Source: a bacterium (lineage in GTDB: Bacteria; Blakebacterota; Blakebacteria; Blakebacterales; Blakebacteraceae). Taken from it: a stretch of DNA of 10,291 nt. The stretch covers positions 1-10,291 of the forward strand of contig JALGWK010000035.1 of assembly GCA_025774205.1 (NCBI GenBank), in the 5' to 3' direction. Positions 6,613 to 10,291 of the stretch are shown in pieces. Position numbers and translations under genes: made by a program. The notes beneath the pieces are model-generated. The model had not been told where the DNA came from. It made no database searches and worked only from the letters and a program-made list of their open reading frames with translations. Numbering within the stretch: position 1 is the stretch's first letter; each line of letters begins with the position of its first letter.

Positions 6613-7621
6613 GCATTATGTGATCATCGGTAACGGGGCGGCCGCCAACGGGGCGGCCGACATTCTGCGGGAGGGCGATCCCGAGAGCCGCATCACCCTC
6701 ATCTCGCGCGAGTTCTTCCCCTTCTACAACCGGCACAGACTCCGCTTCTTCATCTCTGATGAGGTGTCCGAGGATGAACTGGTGGTGAGGCCTCCGGCCC
6801 ACTACCGGGAGCAGGGCGTGAGGCTGCGGCTCGGCCAGGAGGTGCAGCGGGTCGATCTGAAGGAGAAGATCCTCTACCTGAAACACATGGAGAAGGTTCA
6901 CTACACCCGACTTCTCCTCTGCTGCGGCGGGTGGCCCCGAATCCCGGAAGTCCACTACACCTATCGGCAGCACTTCACCGTCCTGAAGGGGCTCAGTCAT
7001 GCCCGCGCCTTCAGGGAAAAGCTGGCCGGGATCAAGCGGGTCCTGATGGTCGGGGGGGACCTGATCAGCGTCAAGATGACCGACACCCTGCTGCGGATGG
7101 GCAAGGAAGTCGTTTTCATGGTCGACCGGGATTCATTCTGGCCCCTCACCCTCACCGATGAGATGCGGGCCGGTTTCGCGGAACGGCTGACCGGACACGG
7201 CGCTGAGGTGCTGGTGGATGACGAGATCACCGGTATCGTGGAAGTGAAATCGGGTTACGAGGTCATGACGCGCCGAAAGGAGAAGATCTCGTGCGGCCTG
7301 GTGGGCGCCTTCTTCGGACTCGTTCCCAAGGTGGAGTTTCTCTACTCAAGCGGGCTCGATATCGACCGGGGAATCCTTGTCGACGATCATCTTCGGTCGA
7401 GTGATCCGGACGTATACGCCGCCGGCGACTGTGCCCAGATCTGGAATCCCGAACTCAATAATTACTGGGTCAGTATCGGGTGGGAGAATGCCGGGATCCT
7501 GGGTGAAGTGGCAGCCAGGAACATGCTGGGTGAAAGCGCGACCGCCGGGACACCGAAAGATCGCGCGCTCGATTACGAAGGGGTGAAGGTCAACACTTCC
7601 TGGTGGCAGATCTATGACTGA
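6602..7621 (+). CDS. FAD-dependent pyridine nucleotide-disulfide-type oxidoreductase
   Basis: A 339-residue flavoprotein of the Pyr_redox_2 fold, closest in layout to the reductase domains of rubredoxin and nitrite reductases. The FAD-binding motif GNGAAANGAA is at 10-19. The second nucleotide-binding fold is about 147-172. The terminal FAD motif YAAGDCAQ is at 272-279, followed by a GWENAG segment. There is no redox-active CxxxxC pair; Cys107-Cys108 are adjacent and inside a strand. The second fold reads VGGDLISVK, where GGG is expected at the turn, so the third glycine is Asp and pyridine nucleotide binding may be altered. The start overlaps the preceding gene by 11 nt and the end overlaps the KorA-like gene by 8 nt, so it belongs to the same transcript. 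It probably shares electrons with the 2-oxoacid oxidoreductase and the larger flavoprotein; this is inferred from context only. Confidence 0.85.
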   Translation: MASEHYVIIGNGAAANGAADILREGDPESRITLISREFFPFYNRHRLRFFISDEVSEDELVVRPPAHYREQGVRLRLGQEVQRVDLKEKILYLKHMEKVHYTRLLLCCGGWPRIPEVHYTYRQHFTVLKGLSHARAFREKLAGIKRVLMVGGDLISVKMTDTLLRMGKEVVFMVDRDSFWPLTLTDEMRAGFAERLTGHGAEVLVDDEITGIVEVKSGYEVMTRRKEKISCGLVGAFFGLVPKVEFLYSSGLDIDRGILVDDHLRSSDPDVYAAGDCAQIWNPELNNYWVSIGWENAGILGEVAARNMLGESATAGTPKDRALDYEGVKVNTSWWQIYD

Positions 7622-9389
7622 TCGGAAACACATCGACGTGACCTTCCGGATATGCGGCGCGGCCGGTGACGGTTCGCTCGCCGCGGGCTCCTTCCTGAAC
7701 CACGCCGCGGCCCGCATGGGCTACCACATCATGAACATCGACCTCTATCCGGCCGAGATCAGGGGCTTCGGAAAGAGTGTGGCTCATACGCGGATCAGCG
7801 ACCGGCCGGTCCAGACCCCTGGTGAGCTGGCGGACTGTCTCGTTGCTCTGAACGATCCGCATGCCATATCGGAACTGAACACCCTGGCCGAGGGAGCGGT
7901 GATCCTCTACGACTCGAATCCCCCGAACTACGTGGAAGAGGATGAAGCGGTAGCCGGTTTCGTCGAGCCGGGCATGATCGGTTACGGTGTCCCCCTCGGG
8001 GAGCTGAGTGCGATCGCCACGAAGAGTGCCCGTTCCAGGAACATCGTTTCGCTGGGCGCGCTCGCCGGCATCTTCCGCATTCCCGCGGAATACCTCCGGG
8101 ACGCCATCCGTGCCCGTTTCTCGCGCAAGTCGGCGGAGATCGTGGAGATGAACCTCAGGGCCTTCGATCTCGGTCACGATTACGCCCGAACCGAGCTGGT
8201 CAAGGCTGATGCCATCGATTTCGGAGAACGGGTGCCGGGCGCCAGGGACGACGTTGCGGTCGTGTCGGGGAACGACGCGGTGGCCAAAGCCTGTCTCGAC
8301 GCCGGGGTCCGGCTCTATGCCGGCTATCCCATAACCCCGGCCACCAGGATCATGGAGATACTCGCGAAGGAGCTCCCGAAGCAGGGCGGCGTGGTGGTCC
8401 AGACCGAGGATGAGATAAGCGCCATCGGCCACGCCATAGGGGGGGGATTCGCCGGGAAGCGATCTCTGACTGCCACCAGCGGGCCGGGACTGAGCCTCAT
8501 GTCGGAGTTCCTCAATCTGGCGGTCATGGCGGAGGTGCCCGTTGTGGTAGTGAACGGACAGCGGGGCGGTCCCTCCACGGGCCTGCCGACCAAGACCGAG
8601 CAGTCCGACCTGAACATCGCCGTCTTCGGCGGCGCCGGTGACTCACCGCGACCGGTCATCGCGCCCGCCGACGTGACCGAGTGTTACGAACTGACCGTCA
8701 AGGCCTTCGAGGTGGCTGACGCGTTCCAGACTCCGGTGATCGTGCTCACCGATCTCTTCCTCGGCAACCGGATGGAGGACATCACCTGGCCGGAAGGGGA
8801 TTCGGGCCGGTGGGGGAGGTATGAAGACCGTCTTGCCGATCCCTCGGACGGAGAGGAATACCGGCGATTCGAGGTCACCCCCGATGGCGTCTCGCCCCGA
8901 TCGGTCCCGGGTACTCCCGGCCTCTACTATCCGGCCACCGGTCTCGAACATGACGAACGGGGATTCCCTGAGTATTCCCCGGAGAACCACCTCCGCATGA
9001 CGGAGAAGCGGTACCGGAAGTTCGACACCCTGAGGGCACTCTGGCCGGCTCCGGAGCCGGAGGGGCCGGACGGGGATCTCGAGGTCGGCATCATCAGCTG
9101 GGGTTCCACCATCGGTACCGCCCGGGAGGCCCTTGGACACCTGAATGCCGGTGAGGCGCGGGTCGGCGGATTCTTCCCACGGCTGGTCTGGCCGCTCCAT
9201 AACGAGGCTCTCAGGGCCTTCTCCGCCCGCAGCCGGGTCCTCATCGTTGCTGAGGGAAATCATTCCGGGCAGCTGGCAAACGTGGTCGAGAGCATCGTCT
9301 GCCGGGAGATCATACGGGTCACCGAGATCCCTGCCGGCCCCATCTCCAGCCGGAAGATCATCGAAGCGGCGGGAGGGATGAGCGGATGA
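7614..9389 (+). CDS. korA: 2-oxoacid:ferredoxin oxidoreductase, fused gamma-alpha subunit (KorA-like)
   Basis: Catalytic partner subunit of a ThDP-dependent enzyme that oxidises a 2-oxoacid with CoA to acyl-CoA, CO2 and reduced ferredoxin, or runs in reverse as a carboxylase. Of its 591 residues, about 8-190 form the gamma domain (CGAAGDGSLAAG near the start and the conserved Y-P-A-E-I-R-G at 45-51). Residues about 212-390 form the pyrimidine-binding alpha domain, with the signature YPITPAT at 238-244, TEDEISAIG near 264-272, and GPSTGLPTKTEQSDL at 319-333. The C-terminal transketolase-like domain begins near 480 (VGIISWGST) and ends with the GQLANVV and ISSRKI segments. The gamma-alpha fusion and YPITPAT point to the 2-oxoglutarate (KOR) class, but substrate cannot be fixed by sequence reading. 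No strong ribosome binding site precedes ATG 7614. The stop overlaps the korB start as ATGA. Confidence 0.9.
   Translation: MTDRKHIDVTFRICGAAGDGSLAAGSFLNHAAARMGYHIMNIDLYPAEIRGFGKSVAHTRISDRPVQTPGELADCLVALNDPHAISELNTLAEGAVILYDSNPPNYVEEDEAVAGFVEPGMIGYGVPLGELSAIATKSARSRNIVSLGALAGIFRIPAEYLRDAIRARFSRKSAEIVEMNLRAFDLGHDYARTELVKADAIDFGERVPGARDDVAVVSGNDAVAKACLDAGVRLYAGYPITPATRIMEILAKELPKQGGVVVQTEDEISAIGHAIGGGFAGKRSLTATSGPGLSLMSEFLNLAVMAEVPVVVVNGQRGGPSTGLPTKTEQSDLNIAVFGGAGDSPRPVIAPADVTECYELTVKAFEVADAFQTPVIVLTDLFLGNRMEDITWPEGDSGRWGRYEDRLADPSDGEEYRRFEVTPDGVSPRSVPGTPGLYYPATGLEHDERGFPEYSPENHLRMTEKRYRKFDTLRALWPAPEPEGPDGDLEVGIISWGSTIGTAREALGHLNAGEARVGGFFPRLVWPLHNEALRAFSARSRVLIVAEGNHSGQLANVVESIVCREIIRVTEIPAGPISSRKIIEAAGGMSG
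9371..9377 (+). promoter_or_regulatory. Ribosome binding site of the KorB-like gene
   Basis: GGGAGGG lies inside the end of the alpha-subunit gene, 8 nt before ATG 9386, supporting this start and translational coupling through the ATGA overlap. Confidence 0.6.
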
Positions 9390-10015
9390 GCGATTCAACG
9401 TTCAGTGGTGGAGAATATCCTCTCCTCGACAGTGAACTCCGGCACGACCTGGAGCGGGTTGCCGATTCCGGACTCCTCGATTACCGGAGTGAAGCTCTGC
9501 CCACCTGGTGCCCCGGATGCGGCTACTACGGGATCACGCACGCGCTGGCCCAGGCCCTCACCGAACTCTCGATCGAGAATCACGACCTGGTCGTGATCAG
9601 CGGGATCGGGTGCGCCGGACGCTATCCCTTCTTCTTCAGGGGGTACGGTTTCCACGGAGTCCATGGTCGGGCCCTTCCGATCGCAAGCGGGGTGAAGATA
9701 GCCAATCCCGACCTCCATGTCCTGGTGGTGGGCGGAGACGGAGACGGCCTGGGGATCGGCGGCGGGCACCTGCCGCACGCCATCCGCCGGAACGTCGACC
9801 TTACCTACATCCTCTTCGACAACGGGATCTACGGTCTCACCAAGGGGCAGAGTTCGCCGACCACCCCGAGCGGTCAGATCACCGGCACACATCCCTACGG
9901 CAATCCCGATGAACCACTCGATCCCATCCTTCTCGGCCTCAGTTATCGGGCGAGTTTCCTGGGCCACGGTTACGCCGGTGAACCCGATCGTCTGAAGGAC
10001 ATACCTCCGGGATGA
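9386..10015 (+). CDS. korB: 2-oxoacid:ferredoxin oxidoreductase, beta subunit (KorB-like), interrupted
   Basis: The ThDP- and Fe-S-binding beta subunit of the enzyme whose gamma-alpha chain is encoded just upstream. The reading frame gives 209 residues, short for the family (usually about 280 or more). WCPGCGYYG (41-49) and Cys76 in GIGCAGR provide three cluster cysteines. GGDGDGLGIGGG (116-127) and DNGIYGLTKGQ (145-155) form the Mg-ThDP site, and the PYG and LDP segments of the family follow. Homology stops at about Asp205-Ile206 (9998-10003), after which the frame ends in PPG and a stop. The family normally continues with a stretch containing a conserved SPC, whose Cys is the fourth cluster ligand. 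That stretch is absent, and the C-terminal tail resumes in another frame at 10005. As written, the protein would lack a complete [4Fe-4S] site and is unlikely to be active. Confidence 0.9.
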   Translation: MSDSTFSGGEYPLLDSELRHDLERVADSGLLDYRSEALPTWCPGCGYYGITHALAQALTELSIENHDLVVISGIGCAGRYPFFFRGYGFHGVHGRALPIASGVKIANPDLHVLVVGGDGDGLGIGGGHLPHAIRRNVDLTYILFDNGIYGLTKGQSSPTTPSGQITGTHPYGNPDEPLDPILLGLSYRASFLGHGYAGEPDRLKDIPPG

Positions 10016-10175
10016 GTGGGAACCGGTGCCCGAGGAGCACGATCCATCCGATCTGACCGGCGCGATGCAGCTGGCTCTCGACCGGAAGCATTACTACGGG
10101 ATTTTCTACGAGGAGTCAGGTCGTCCCACCTTTGAGGACAACGAACTGACCACGCGGGAGAAAGCCGCCGGCTGA
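10005..10175 (+). pseudogene. korB: KorB-like C-terminal tail in a shifted frame
   Basis: Read in the frame starting at 10005, the DNA encodes LRDEWEPVPEEHDPSD, then AMQLALDRKHYYGIFYEE and GRPTFEDNEL, ending at a TGA (10173-10175). This is the usual KorB C-terminus (VP..HDPSD, then GIFY, then RPT-E). It directly follows the point where the 9386 frame loses homology and has no start or ribosome binding site of its own, so it is the detached end of the same gene. By comparison with typical KorB spacing, about 30 codons, including the SPC cysteine, are missing between the two parts. The missing length is not a multiple of three. Confidence 0.85.
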
Positions 10176-10189
10176 TGACCTGAAGAAGT

Positions 10190-10203
10190 ACCGGTACGCC
10201 GGT
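10190..10203 (+). terminator. Weak hairpin after the korB tail
   Basis: ACCGG and CCGGT pair around a TACG loop, 14 nt after the korB stop. The stem is only 5 bp and no T-run follows, so intrinsic termination is doubtful. The position at the end of an operon is the main reason to list it. Confidence 0.25.
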
Positions 10204-10231
10204 TGTACCAGTCAAAGACCCTCGATAGAAT
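10203..10231 (+). promoter_or_regulatory. Sigma70-like promoter candidate for the next gene
   Basis: TTGTAC (10203-10208) and TAGAAT (10226-10231) are separated by exactly 17 bp. The -10 box matches the consensus at five of six bases and the -35 box keeps TTG. Transcription from here would give a leader of about 50 nt to the start codon at the window edge. Confidence 0.35.
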
Positions 10232-10277
10232 GAGCTGAGTTCGCAGAAGTGATCCGGCTCGCACGACCTGACCCCCC

Positions 10278-10283
10278 GGGAGG
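10278..10283 (+). promoter_or_regulatory. Ribosome binding site of a gene starting at the right edge
   Basis: GGGAGG is followed by 6 nt and then AT at 10290-10291, the last two bases of the window. This fits an ATG start cut by the edge. The gene is outside the window and cannot be identified. Confidence 0.6.
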
Positions 10284-10291
10284 TTCAACAT

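Noticed and set aside
9395-9967. A 190-codon minus-strand frame across korB
   Set aside because: It is antisense to the conserved ThDP-binding region, with no domain or start signal of its own.

Overview
The window is about 10.3 kb of moderately GC-rich bacterial DNA. It looks like respiratory and central-carbon metabolism from an anaerobe or microaerophile using low-potential (menaquinone-type) electron transfer. Gene order resembles uncultivated bacteria that carry KorAB with a dedicated flavoprotein and a bc-type complex with a multiheme cytochrome, but I cannot assign a phylum. There are no tRNA or rRNA genes, transposases, CRISPR arrays or phage genes.

Layout. (1) Bases 1-2863, plus strand: a three-gene quinol:cytochrome c oxidoreductase operon. 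It holds a Rieske Fe-S protein (5' end outside the window), a fused b6/subunit IV-type cytochrome b whose first membrane helix is broken by a deletion and frame change near 562, and a nine-heme, C-terminally anchored cytochrome c in the place of cytochrome c1/f. (2) 2847-4523, minus strand: a very hydrophobic DUF2339-like membrane protein, overlapping the cytochrome gene tail to tail. (3) 4524-4815: intergenic leader with an AT-rich dyad, a CCCCC/GGGGG hairpin and a palindrome whose middle arm can pair with either of two identical outer arms. (4) 4816-10175, plus strand: a tightly packed operon with overlapping starts and stops. It holds a GltD/NfnB-like flavoprotein with N- and C-terminal [4Fe-4S] domains, a second FAD oxidoreductase, a fused gamma-alpha 2-oxoacid:ferredoxin oxidoreductase subunit (KorA-like), and its ThDP-binding beta subunit (KorB-like). 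KorB is broken near 10001-10004, with its C-terminal tail readable in another frame. (5) 10176-10291: a short spacer with a promoter-like element and a strong ribosome binding site whose start codon is cut by the window edge.

How they work together. The first operon would oxidise menaquinol and pass electrons through the Rieske cluster to a multiheme wire. The second would oxidise a 2-oxoacid (probably 2-oxoglutarate) with CoA, or run in the reductive direction, with the two flavoproteins linking the low-potential electrons to NAD(P)H or another carrier. The most notable anomalies are the two internal deletions in otherwise highly conserved enzymes. Either the source genome carries real lesions, or the assembly has errors at these two places.
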